Both the position numbers and the translations under genes were made by a program. The notes beneath the pieces are model-generated. The model ran no database searches. It saw nothing but the letters and a program-made list of their open reading frames with translations, and was not told the DNA's origin. This document shows, one piece after another, positions 25,801 through 34,100 of a DNA stretch of 64,000 bases. The stretch lies in the NCBI RefSeq assembly GCF_018437225.1, contig NZ_JAAMFI010000001.1:372001-436000 (forward strand), written 5' to 3'. Position 1 is the first letter of the stretch. Every line of letters starts with the position of its first letter. Source of the stretch: Fructobacillus papyriferae. Lineage in GTDB: Bacteria; Bacillota; Bacilli; Lactobacillales; Lactobacillaceae.

Positions 25801-27840
25801 GGTTAACTTCGGCTTCAAATTAGCCAATACATGGCGTACATTGTCGGCCTGACGTTCGATGCTTTCGAAAGCCTCTTCTTCCTTTTGAATTAGAGAATAG
25901 TCGGCATGACCAGAAGATTGGAAAACCGTCATCTGCGTTTTTCGAAGCGGAATCACCGAGCCATCTGAAAGAGTCATCTGGCCGCTATAATAAACGGTAA
26001 AGGGGCGGTCATAGATCTCAAAGTCTGATTGTGCCGTCTTTTTCCCGTCTGGATCAACCGATTTCACAAGTTTGACGTCTTTTACGTCAGCAGTCGGGTG
26101 AACCCCTTTTGCGTCAAGCAAAACCGTATGATCAAAGTAGTCAATCACTCGGTCAAAGCGATCTTTGTTCGCCCAAAAAGTTTGACCAGCAGAGAAACTG
26201 ACCGACCGATGATCCAAATCCGTACCATTCAAGGCCCGTCGGCTACCCGGTGTTTCTTCCCACTCTTCAGGATGTCCGATAATCGACTTCGTATTCAATG
26301 TTTGCTGGTTATCATTTAAGGAAATATAGCCACGCCAAGTAGCCGTACTTGCCGAGTTTAAGGCATTGGCGCCAATCTGATCTGCATGAATCGACAGATC
26401 GTCACCAATATCCCCGTTGTTGCCATATGATTTGCTGTGTGTTGACAACAACTGCCCCGTATCCAGCACGTTACTCTTCAGTTCAAATCGACCATTTTTA
26501 GCTGGCGGCAGCTGTCCTTTGGTCAAAATTTTATTTGGCGAATCATCTGCCCCAACCGCTTGTTCTTTAGCCGTCTGGGAATTTCCACCGTAATATTGAT
26601 TAATCTCTGATGTGGATAAATTACCACTATATTGGCTCATGTTGAAGTTCATGTAACCAAGCACACCACCAGGGATCGTTCCGCCTGTACTCATGGCCTT
26701 TAAAATAAACTTGGCTAAGGCATAACGTGCTTGGTCTGTTGGACTGGCTGAATCCGTCGCCCCTGCACCACGAACCATTAGGTAAAGACCATTGGGGTCC
26801 TTTTCCGTATTAATTTTGACGTCTTTTGCAGATAACGTCAGAGGTAAAGCAATATTCTTGGTGTCATCGAGCACCAATTTGGTTCCGTAGTGTCCGTTGA
26901 TTTGAACCAGAACATTTTGCAATAATTCTTCTGCTAAATATTCGTTTGTTCGGTTATTAGCCCCCAAAGAACGAGCCACCGAACGACGTAACGAAGACGA
27001 ATTATTCAACATTTCTCTCAATGCTTGTACCGCGTTAATGTCTGTTTTTGACCCAAAGTTTGTCTGATTCAGGTTTAGCGTCTTTACCCAATCATTCGGA
27101 TCAACACCATCTGGAGTCTGTAAGCGAATATAAGCGCCATATTCCCCTAAATTATACTCATTATATAAATCCGTTTGATCATTGCCTGTCGTAAATAAGC
27201 TAGACAAAGCCGAAAGTGTATTTTCGAAAAACTTAACGAAATAAGAGCCGGAAAAGAACCCCCCACTATCGGCATTTTTGATTGTCAGGGCATAGGGAAA
27301 GGCCGCTGCATAGCTCAACGTGTTCGTCGCTTCATGATAATCGTTGATCGTTTTCTTTCCGTCATCACCAACGGCTTTTTGAAAATCCGGCTGTAAGTTA
27401 CCAGAATAATTATCTTGAATGTTGAGACGCAAAAGAGACACGTTAGCATAGTCGTTTAACTTGCCTTCAAGGCCAAAGAAACCATAATCGGGGCGCGAAT
27501 AAGCCGTTTTTCCAGCCAAATTAATCCGATTTCCATCAGAAGATAACTGCGCGTTTCCGCCTTGACGAATAAGTGGCGACTGACCACCAAGTACAGAAGC
27601 TTCCCGCTCATAGTTCGAACTCTTTTCGCTTGCTACTGTGCTGCTGTTCTTTGTTTGATCAAGCGTCAGCAATCGTCCTTTTAGCAGAACGTTTTGCTTA
27701 TCAGATTTTGTATCCAAACGATTGTTATCGGCATGTCCAACCTGCGCTTCTAATTGTTGTACAAAAACAGAAAAAAAAGCCGCGCTGGCAATGACTGGCA
27801 AGCGCCATGTCTGGTAACGATTTATCCCTTTATTAACCAT
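19867..27840 (-). CDS. giant repeat surface protein 1
   Basis: A 2657-residue protein. The start at ATG 27840 follows GGAGG by eight bases. A signal peptide (WRLPVIASAAFFSVFVQQLEAQ, cleavage near GHA-D) leads to a non-repeated N-terminal region of about 700 residues that is paralogous to the same region of the next giant gene (shared KILTKGQLPPAKNGRFELK, DRFDRVIDYFDHTVLLDAKG, RPFTVYYSGQMTLSDGS). Then come about 18 helical repeats of 87 residues with the core HVD-x-x-SL-x-x-Q. A DUF1542-like unit (AQIDQDTGASEAKKAAAKEK) and a proline-poor linker follow. It ends in one membrane helix and a basic tail (KRRRDDKND). There is no LPxTG or LPxTA; AKKTGQ stands where it would be. Probably a membrane-held adhesin or surface filament. 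Confidence 0.88.
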   Translation of the reverse strand: MVNKGINRYQTWRLPVIASAAFFSVFVQQLEAQVGHADNNRLDTKSDKQNVLLKGRLLTLDQTKNSSTVASEKSSNYEREASVLGGQSPLIRQGGNAQLSSDGNRINLAGKTAYSRPDYGFFGLEGKLNDYANVSLLRLNIQDNYSGNLQPDFQKAVGDDGKKTINDYHEATNTLSYAAAFPYALTIKNADSGGFFSGSYFVKFFENTLSALSSLFTTGNDQTDLYNEYNLGEYGAYIRLQTPDGVDPNDWVKTLNLNQTNFGSKTDINAVQALREMLNNSSSLRRSVARSLGANNRTNEYLAEELLQNVLVQINGHYGTKLVLDDTKNIALPLTLSAKDVKINTEKDPNGLYLMVRGAGATDSASPTDQARYALAKFILKAMSTGGTIPGGVLGYMNFNMSQYSGNLSTSEINQYYGGNSQTAKEQAVGADDSPNKILTKGQLPPAKNGRFELKSNVLDTGQLLSTHSKSYGNNGDIGDDLSIHADQIGANALNSASTATWRGYISLNDNQQTLNTKSIIGHPEEWEETPGSRRALNGTDLDHRSVSFSAGQTFWANKDRFDRVIDYFDHTVLLDAKGVHPTADVKDVKLVKSVDPDGKKTAQSDFEIYDRPFTVYYSGQMTLSDGSVIPLRKTQMTVFQSSGHADYSLIQKEEEAFESIERQADNVRHVLANLKPKLTDDALLDDYDKISAIVSAANENLSKATGQTAISSIEEDALNQLNQLLSEESKDKNKTDAMLLAAKELGKQAINQKALQAQNQLLAQGDSAAKQKASQVQKIQAKALSDLDQATDADAAQQVTKQALLQIDGLYLSDSQLQESLNQFNAAVAASKTQFEQTEHAKDGAIEAAVSALEKLKNDGDQALSDAKSNEDNAAILQHLLQEVNQVKKPEIDPAYRPVTAAKKKNAKESIQAAVLAKKKAFEKIDHVDAESLSQQEAILDQISQQANEQFDQEQYQGALADDVDQYLKKVQNVVQPTVQLPFQEPSQEDLTAAQNALTKVKDDRLAQFKAVQNVSSYSYDKQENILTKRFQVAYDQLGKQTTKGDLAASLKAGQAALQAIALPKVQAAYQPADPNDVADAKTILAKTEEAQITAFQSIDGVNSQSLSAQIEALKGVLKATEEKIDQATDRQSLNQLFRQGVMDLLNVQKPTVDEAEKAKTSEDENQAVASLKKAIDQKKQDFASILHVDQDSLSEQQQALIDIQSDAKTQFDQSQTKGDLSAQLSDALELVNEVATPVLQFDYQKASSEALNAAGQSLQKAGEARKQSLAIQDADQNSLEKQQGIVAKIIQDYQGKLTESLTNRDLQTLLQEANEKLAKVALPTIVYEKQAVDEATKKASDKRFDFFYQKQIQKMQAVDHVDVDSLKQQEAALAQVKKQYETARDQAQNKGELNEALNQATDAVLKISMPVQEEKYQAKTDSDVRLAEQTLAFAQGQREKDFAIENVDEDQLSQAKEQLTAIYQKIDQQLQQAQTKGEVSDLVQEGLADFQKVQAPTVKPGYEPVTSADQKSANDQLTKRYQDLLAQFKNVKHVDTTSLDKQSQLLKKTLDDGQEALKQPKIQKDLAAQLAHFLQALNDVAQPVVQRAYRMSSQANKDNASQLLEDYESQKEIDFGQILNVDANSLSQQKTALQEALKKGQALVGQATTNADFDSRYEQAIALLDQVATPNIEESAQTAGQNDQEAAKGQLEKTYEAMLSNFNQVDNVDQSSYDQQKSVLDALLHDWQQALSKEQSKQSLADQLRQAKTDLNSVSLPKVEAAYRPVQENDLTQAKQALDQAVLDQETQMKQVDHVDSQSLEKQLGALEALKTKGENALSSQKTQGDLADQLTVFLNDVLSVNEPVVEHAYQEADQQYQQNYEGLLAQIGQKQIEAFGKIDNVEKTSLQEQTDQINALVKKGQSAIRAAKTKGAVDSLFSDYQKQISHVAKPNLDVSHQEISQADRDSQEAALDAYGQAIKDAMAKIEHVDPDSLTAQEAAIDQVLNEAKTAIGQTKNTGDLMTVTASFASQLNEVAQPSLLYAYQTADDSQLKQAQNSLAQTYQSKKQLLQSFKQTANENSYQDQLKLLDDRYSAAQKGLVAGLTHQALDQLLSQDQAKLLSVANPDQIYAKQNASADDREAALTALQNAVDQKKAAMESIPLVDAQSLKQQEGALTDLLDQQAGALNEEQSKESLSNRVTSALLAVFSLANPSQQVDPQAVSSSDIAGIKAQLTSFEQGIESDNAGIFGVDPLSLRQQDTTLENLLQEKLQELDQAKTKDELENLYYQGMKSLNAVDKPTLIKDYQKPSSDFSRFAKQALADLASQKMGALDHVDGAAAGSLNNQLDLVKKAWQKANSALSQAKTMADLALILRSGQEAINQVADPVLRNDVNPISDQERKDAESDLFGVGQDRKDDFKNIQNVDPKSLAAQSEKIDSLVQTALNELANVKNKADLAYLRIQLVKQVMAVPEPNVLASPSDKKAADEKLKEEKAKKEAQIDQDTGASEAKKAAAKEKVDEDFDRFDQAIWQADTNDELNQALQQGIDQIDAVSVDASTPEQPNQPGHFDRSGAGLGNGQMANDRVPGTQANRLAEKVNHPLDQENRTDRLKANAKKGQKNEKKKQGKAIQKRGTKAAKKTGQMAWWQKTLLSTFALLAVIFFLLWKRRRDDKND
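20450..25330 (-). repeat. about 18 tandem 261-base coding repeats (87 residues each)
   Basis: Each unit runs K-x(6)-[IV]-x-[HN]-VD-x-x-SL-x-x-Q, about 20 helical residues, a [QT]TKGDL-like turn, a helix, then V-x-x-P and a Y-x-x-x-x-x-x-D-x-x-x-A linker. Units have diverged in sequence but keep the 87-residue spacing. Confidence 0.8.
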
Positions 27841-27929
27841 CTTTAATCCCTCCGGCAAACAGAAGCTATTCCTTCATTTCTGCATGCCTACATTTTAATT
27901 AAAATCATTACAATATCATCTTAACACAA

Positions 27930-27973
27930 CAAAAGAAGGCCCTTCACAGAATGACCGTGAGGTTCCTTCTTTC
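27930..27973 (-). terminator. terminator of the second giant gene
   Basis: AAAGAAGG...CCTTCTTT outer stem with a second paired segment (TCAC/GTGA) and a T-rich 3' side on the minus strand. The 84 bases between this and the first giant gene's start are A+T-rich with no convincing promoter seen. Confidence 0.6.
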
Positions 27974-28100
27974 GTATTCGAAAATTCAGTTTGTTGGTAT
28001 GGCGATTTTTCGCCGGCACCTCCTTTTAAAATTTCTTGACTCAATCTTTTATCATCGCGCCACCAACGAGTCGGCAGATAACAGGTCAGTGCATCGTCTT

Positions 28101-31100
28101 TTATTCAGAACGTCCCTTTTTATGGCCTTTTGCCTTCCCCCATGCTAAAGCAGTCAGCATAGCTGAAAGTGTCAAAGCAATCAATCGATTTTCGGTGGTT
28201 TTCTCTTGCCTTGCAGTTTCTGGTAAGGCTGCATCCTGCCCCTTCATCTGGTCGATGTTTCGGGTCATATGGGTTGTTGAATCGAAAGCTTCTGAAGCGT
28301 TTTGCAAGTCAGCCATTTTATTCTGTTGACCAGCCCAATCTGCCTGACCACCAGGTTGATCAGCATCTTTTCCACCCTTACCGTTGTTGCCATCAGGGTC
28401 ATGACCATCTGAATCATCCCCACCGCCATCACGATTACCAGGATTGTCCGGTGTATCACCACCATCAGATCCCTTATGGCCTTCTGTTGGCAATGGTAAA
28501 TTGTTGATTCGTTCAACCCCATCAAGAGCGGCATCAAGCACTTCTTCCTTCTTTTCGGCTGCATCAATGGCGTGACTTGTTTCAGAAACAACGTCGGCCA
28601 TGTCGCTTAGAATCTCAGTTTTTTCATCTTGATTAGGGTTTTCAACTTTATTGATCAGCTTCGTCTTCACTTTGGCCGCGTTGTTAACTCGCGCCTTAGC
28701 ACGTCGCCGGTCGGCACGAGTCGCGGCATTCGCATCAGGGTCAGGTACGTTTTGAATCATGTAGATCGCAAGTGACTTGGTCCGGTTCAACTCTGCAACC
28801 GTTTCACTTTGACGAAGGGCTGGTAATTGGCTATTTACAAGAGCTGTCACCATCTTTTGTTGCTTACGTAAGATTTCTCGGACAACATTTTTGACCTCAG
28901 CCATTTCGTTTTTACGTTCACGGCCGGCCTGACGCACTTCTTGGATAGCCTTTTGAATCATCTTTTTGGTTGGCTTTTGATGATCAGCATCTGACGCTGG
29001 ATTGGCCACTTCATTGATCGCCTTTTGTCCGGCTTCCACTACGCGGTCCAATTCGCCAAGGGTTTGACTCTCATCGACTTGCTTTAAGAAGTCAGCCAAC
29101 AGATCATCGACAACTTGCTTTTGACGAGCCAAAGCTTCTTCTTGAACGAATGGCACCATATCAAAACTACTCTTTTTCGCGTCGGCGCTATCCGTCAAAA
29201 CTTGTTTAGCATGGGTACGATCAATAGCCGTTGGGAGGGCGTGGTCCCGATCGATGTCTGGTCGTTCGACCATCTGAATCTCACCACGGGCAACAGCCAT
29301 AACAGGGGCCAGTTCCCGGTTCAACTTCAACGGTTGAATATTGTTCTCGCCACGTTGCAAAGCTTCATCCACCAGCTGCTTTTGGCGCTTTAAGGAATCA
29401 AGCTTGACTCCAGCAAGGCTATCGAAGTCGCGTTTTTTCTGACTGGCCAAGTTCACCAGTTCCTGAATGGCGTTCTTCTTAGCCGCTTCACTCAACGAAC
29501 GATATCCCCATTCAACATCGGGATTTGGTACATCATTAATCTTCGAAATACCGTAAACTAAAGCAATTCGTAACTCGTATTGTCGCTCACACGTATACAA
29601 TTCAGCATCTTGACGCTTGTGCTCAATGTTCAAAATAGCCAGCTTATCCTTCAACGAATCGGCATCAACATGCGGGATACTTCTCATCGTCTTTTCTTTG
29701 TCCTTAGCCACCTTATCCAAGGCATCAAGTGCGGCATCTAACTCCTCATCCGTCACAAAGTCTTTGCCAGGAAGTAAGTCAGGTTCTGGTACGTCGGCAA
29801 TTTCACCCATGAAATCGCCGTGAATCCGGACAAGCGCATGACGAGTTGAGGCTTGTTCGATAATCGCAATGTATTTATCAACAATATGGTCCAAAACAAG
29901 GCATTGCTTTTCTAAGCTCTTTGGATCAACATATTCGATCTTACGGAAGACGTCTTTGCGGTTCTCAGCCCCACGGCGAAGATGCGTAATTTCAGCGTCA
30001 ATATCCACCTGGGTAGGCTTTTGATAGCCATATTCGACCTGTGGCGCTGCGACTTTTTGAACCATTTCGACCGCTTCGTGATAGGCTTTTAGAACCTCAA
30101 CATTTGTCTTAGCTTCTTGAATATTCGTATCACCTGCTTGGGCAGCCTCTCCCAACTCCTTTAGAGCGTAATAGAGGGAAAGATCATCCACGTGCTCAAT
30201 ATTCTCGAAGACAAGACGGCGTTTGTTCGCCAGATCAAGAAGTCGATCCTCGTAAAGCTTCTTCATCTCGTCGCTTGCAGGACGATAATCATCATCCAAA
30301 ACAGGATCAGGAACTTGCTTGATATCCTGAATTGCTTCTTGCACGATCCGATCTAAGTCCCCGTTCGTCTTTGCCATTTCAATCTGACCATTGGCCGTCA
30401 TCGTGATACCATCGACGAGCTTCTTTTGTTGCACCACACTTTCCTTCTTCGCATGGACAACACGGTCAATCGCTGACTTACGTTGGTTGGCTTCGACCAT
30501 GATACGTCCTTTAGCAGCTTCACGGTCGATGTCTGTTGCTGGGACATAGTCATGGGCCAAACGCGGTGCCTTGACATCGGCCACCGCTTGCAGTCCCTGC
30601 CTCAAAGCATGGTCCACAGCACCCTTTGTTGTTGCTGCTTGAATGTTTTGTGTTCCCGTTTCCTCCGCATCGTAAACCGCCTTCTTTTGCTTCGTCAAAC
30701 TAGCTTCATCTACGTGCTCAAACGCTTCAAAGTCCTTCACCCGACGGTCGGCTGCAGCATACAAGACGGCTGTCGCCCGGTTGCGGTCTTCTTGATTAGC
30801 AGGACGGTAGGCCGCCTCCAAAGAAGGTTCACTCACCTTCATAATGGCTGCTTCGCCCTTCTGTCCTTCAAAAGCAACCTGACCACGCGTTTTCGCCTGA
30901 TCAATTGCCTTCATAGCTGCCGTTAAGGCTAGGTCAACGAAGCCACGTTGAGTCTTCAAACTGACAAAGTCCGTGTGTGGAATGCTATCGAAGTAATTCT
31001 TGCGCTGGTTAGCAATTCCCGTTAAGCGTGTCTTTTCACTTTCACGATCAACCTCAGAAGCTGGCTTCAATTCGTCCACAACGGCTGGGTCCGGTACCTG

Positions 31101-34100
31101 ATCGATGTCAGCCAAGCCATCTCGGTAGGCTTTATCGACGTCACCTTGGGTGCCAGCATGGTCAATATTCGATTTTGCCTTTTCAGCCGCTGCATCCACT
31201 GCCTTCTTTTGCTTATCCAAATCCGTTGGATCAACACCTGGAAGACCATCGAAGCGCTGCTTCTTATCGGCACCCGCATGATCAATGCTCTGCTTAGCGC
31301 TGTCCTTTGAATCAGGAGTAGCTGGTAAATAGGGCGCTAAGAGGCTCGGGTCAGCCACGGCGCCAATGTTTGTCAAGCCAGCATCCAACGCATTTTTCAA
31401 TTCGCTTTGAATCGATGCTTGCTCAATGGCTGTCTTCGCGTTCGATCCAGCTTCCTCAACACTTTGGCTTTGTTCAGACAAACTATCGGGATCAACGTGA
31501 TCGATTTTGCTAAAGGTCTGCTTTTTAAAGTCAACGGCCCGATCAATTAAGTTCTTCGCGTTGTTCTTTTCAGCAGCGGTTACTGGTCGGTAGTCTTCTT
31601 CAACATCTGGTGCCAAAACGTCTTGAATGGCAGCCAAGCCATCACGCACTGCTTGATCAACTTGTCCCTTCGTTGACGCCTTTTCAATATGCTCTTTAGC
31701 TGTCAAAACCGCATCATCAATCTCAGCAAGTTGACTCTTCAAATCATCTTGGTCGACATGATCAATCTTATTAAAGGCGATCTTTTTCGCCTTTTTAGCA
31801 TCTTCGATTTGCTTGATACCAGTGGCCCGATCAAGATCAGAAGCCGGCTGGAAGGCTGTCTGTACCATCGGATCAGGGATCTGATCTAAAGCGTTTAACG
31901 CCTTATCTAAGGCCAGGTTCATCTCGCCATTCGTCTTAGCAGCATCAATGGCTTCTTTCCCATCGTTCACCACTCGGTCGACTTTTTCAGCTTGCTTATT
32001 CAAGCTACTCAGGTCAACGTTTGGAATGTTTCGAAAGCCGGTCTTCTTCAAATCACCAGCTTGGTCTAAGGTTTCTTTAGCTTGCTTGCGGTCAACATCG
32101 TCTGCTTGTCTGTAATCAACATTTAACTGCGGATCAGAAACAGCGTTGATATCCGTCATCCCCTGCTTTTCGGCAACGTCTACATCCTTATTCAGGTAAG
32201 CATCACGCACCGCATCCTGCGCCACTTTTAACACGTCATCCACTTGCTTCTTTTGGGCCACTAGGGAATCCTGATCCACGTGAGCGATCTGGTCCATTAA
32301 GCTTTTGCGGGTGTTAGCGGCAATTTCAAGACGCTTGATCGAGCGGTTCTTAGCTGCCTGAGATGCTTGACGATAATCTCTTTCAAGGGAAGGTGTAGCA
32401 ATCGCTGCAATGCTTTTCTTGGCATTAGCCAAAGCCTTGGCCACATCCCCCTTCGTCTTGGCTTGTTCAATGTTTTCTAATCCATCTGCCCAAGTCGTAT
32501 CAATCAAATTCTTTTGCGTATTTAATGAATCGAAGTCAACGTGTTGGATTTGGCCGAATTCCGCCTTCTTCCGGTTCACAACGTCTGTCAACTTCTTTTC
32601 AGCCCGCTTCTTATCGTCTTCTGTGGCCTGCTTATTTTCTTCAATGACAGCAGGTGCTGGAACAGCATCAATTGCCTTTAAGCCCTTGCGATAGGCATCG
32701 TCAACATCGGCGGCAGACTTAGCCTGATCAACTTCGTCAATGGCTTCAAGCAGAACTTGGTCGACCTTCTTTTTGGCATCAGCCAAACTTTCTTCATCAA
32801 CGCCATCTAATTGGTCAAAGCTATCTTTCTTCGCATCTGCTTCTTCCGTCAGCCCCTTCTTAGCCGCTGCTTGATCAGCAGGATCCGGCTTACGGTAGGC
32901 CGCTTCCTTGGCAGGATCGGCCAACTGGTCAATGTTTTTCAAGCCTTGTTCGACTGCCAGTTTCAAATCATACTTCGAGTTCGCCGCATCAATGGCGTTC
33001 TTGGCTTTGTCAACAATTGCCTTTAATAAGGTGACTTGCTTTGTTAATGAATCTTGATCAACGTGCGCAATAGCGGCCATCTCTTGTCCGCGTGTGTCAG
33101 CCGCGGCATCAATCTCAGCCTTGGCCTGCAAACGATCTTCCTTTGTCACTGGTTGGTAGCGGTCTTCAACCAATGGATTGGCAACCTTTTCCAAAGCCTC
33201 CAGTCCATTGTTCAACGCTTGCTTCACCTCGCCCTTCGTTTCGGCTTGGTCGATCGCAAATTCCGCGTCTCTAACCGTCTGGTCAACCTTCACGTTTTGC
33301 TGTGCCAAACTGACTGGGTCAACGTGGGCAATGGCAGCAAAAGCAGTCTTCTTCGCAGCAGAAACCGTGTGCAAAGTCTGTTTAGCTGCTTCACGGTCAT
33401 CATTAGAAGCAGGCATAAAGTCAGGCTGCTGGTCTGGTCGGCCGACAGCATTAATCAACAGCTCTGCCTTTGTCAAAGCATCACGTATTTCAGACATCTT
33501 CTTTGCTATCTTGATCTTTTCAGTGTATTCATCGACAATCTTATCAATGTCCCCACAGCGAGCGCTCAAAGAATCTGGGTCGAGGTGATCCATGCTATAG
33601 AATTCGGTCTTTTTCAAATCACCGGCTTCCGCCAACTTCATCACTGCAAAGTTACGGGTCGTGTCGGCAATGAATTCATCATCGTCACCATATGGGAAAA
33701 GCTTGTTCAACCGATCGATAATGGCCTGTGCTTCATCATCGTAGTAACCCTTTGAGAAATCGTTAGTAAAGCGGGCCTTTCGCTTTGAACGTCCTTCTTG
33801 ATCAGCGGCTTTCACTAACTCCTTCAACGCTTCTTCAACAAAGGCATTCATCTTTTCAATGGTCTTTTGCTTTTGTTCAAAAGACAAAGTCTGATCATCA
33901 TTGATATGAATCGTTTGATTATACGCCCAGTCGTGCACTTCCTTGATAGCGGCCGCTAAACTCCCTTTTTGATAGCCAGAGGCAAAATTCTCGTCATTGG
34001 CCAAGCCATCAAGATCGTGCAATAAGTCATGACGAGCCGTCACAGCCAAATCAAAGATACCATCTTCCGTCTTTTGGTCTTCCATCTGCCGGTTCACTTC

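Noticed and set aside
20450-33620. CRISPR-like or satellite repeats
   Set aside because: The 261-base periodicity is that of coding repeats with diverged DNA; no short identical repeats with unique spacers exist anywhere in the window.
33054-33755. Long plus-strand open frames opposite the giant genes
   Set aside because: They mirror the codon pattern of the minus-strand repeats and have no ribosome sites.
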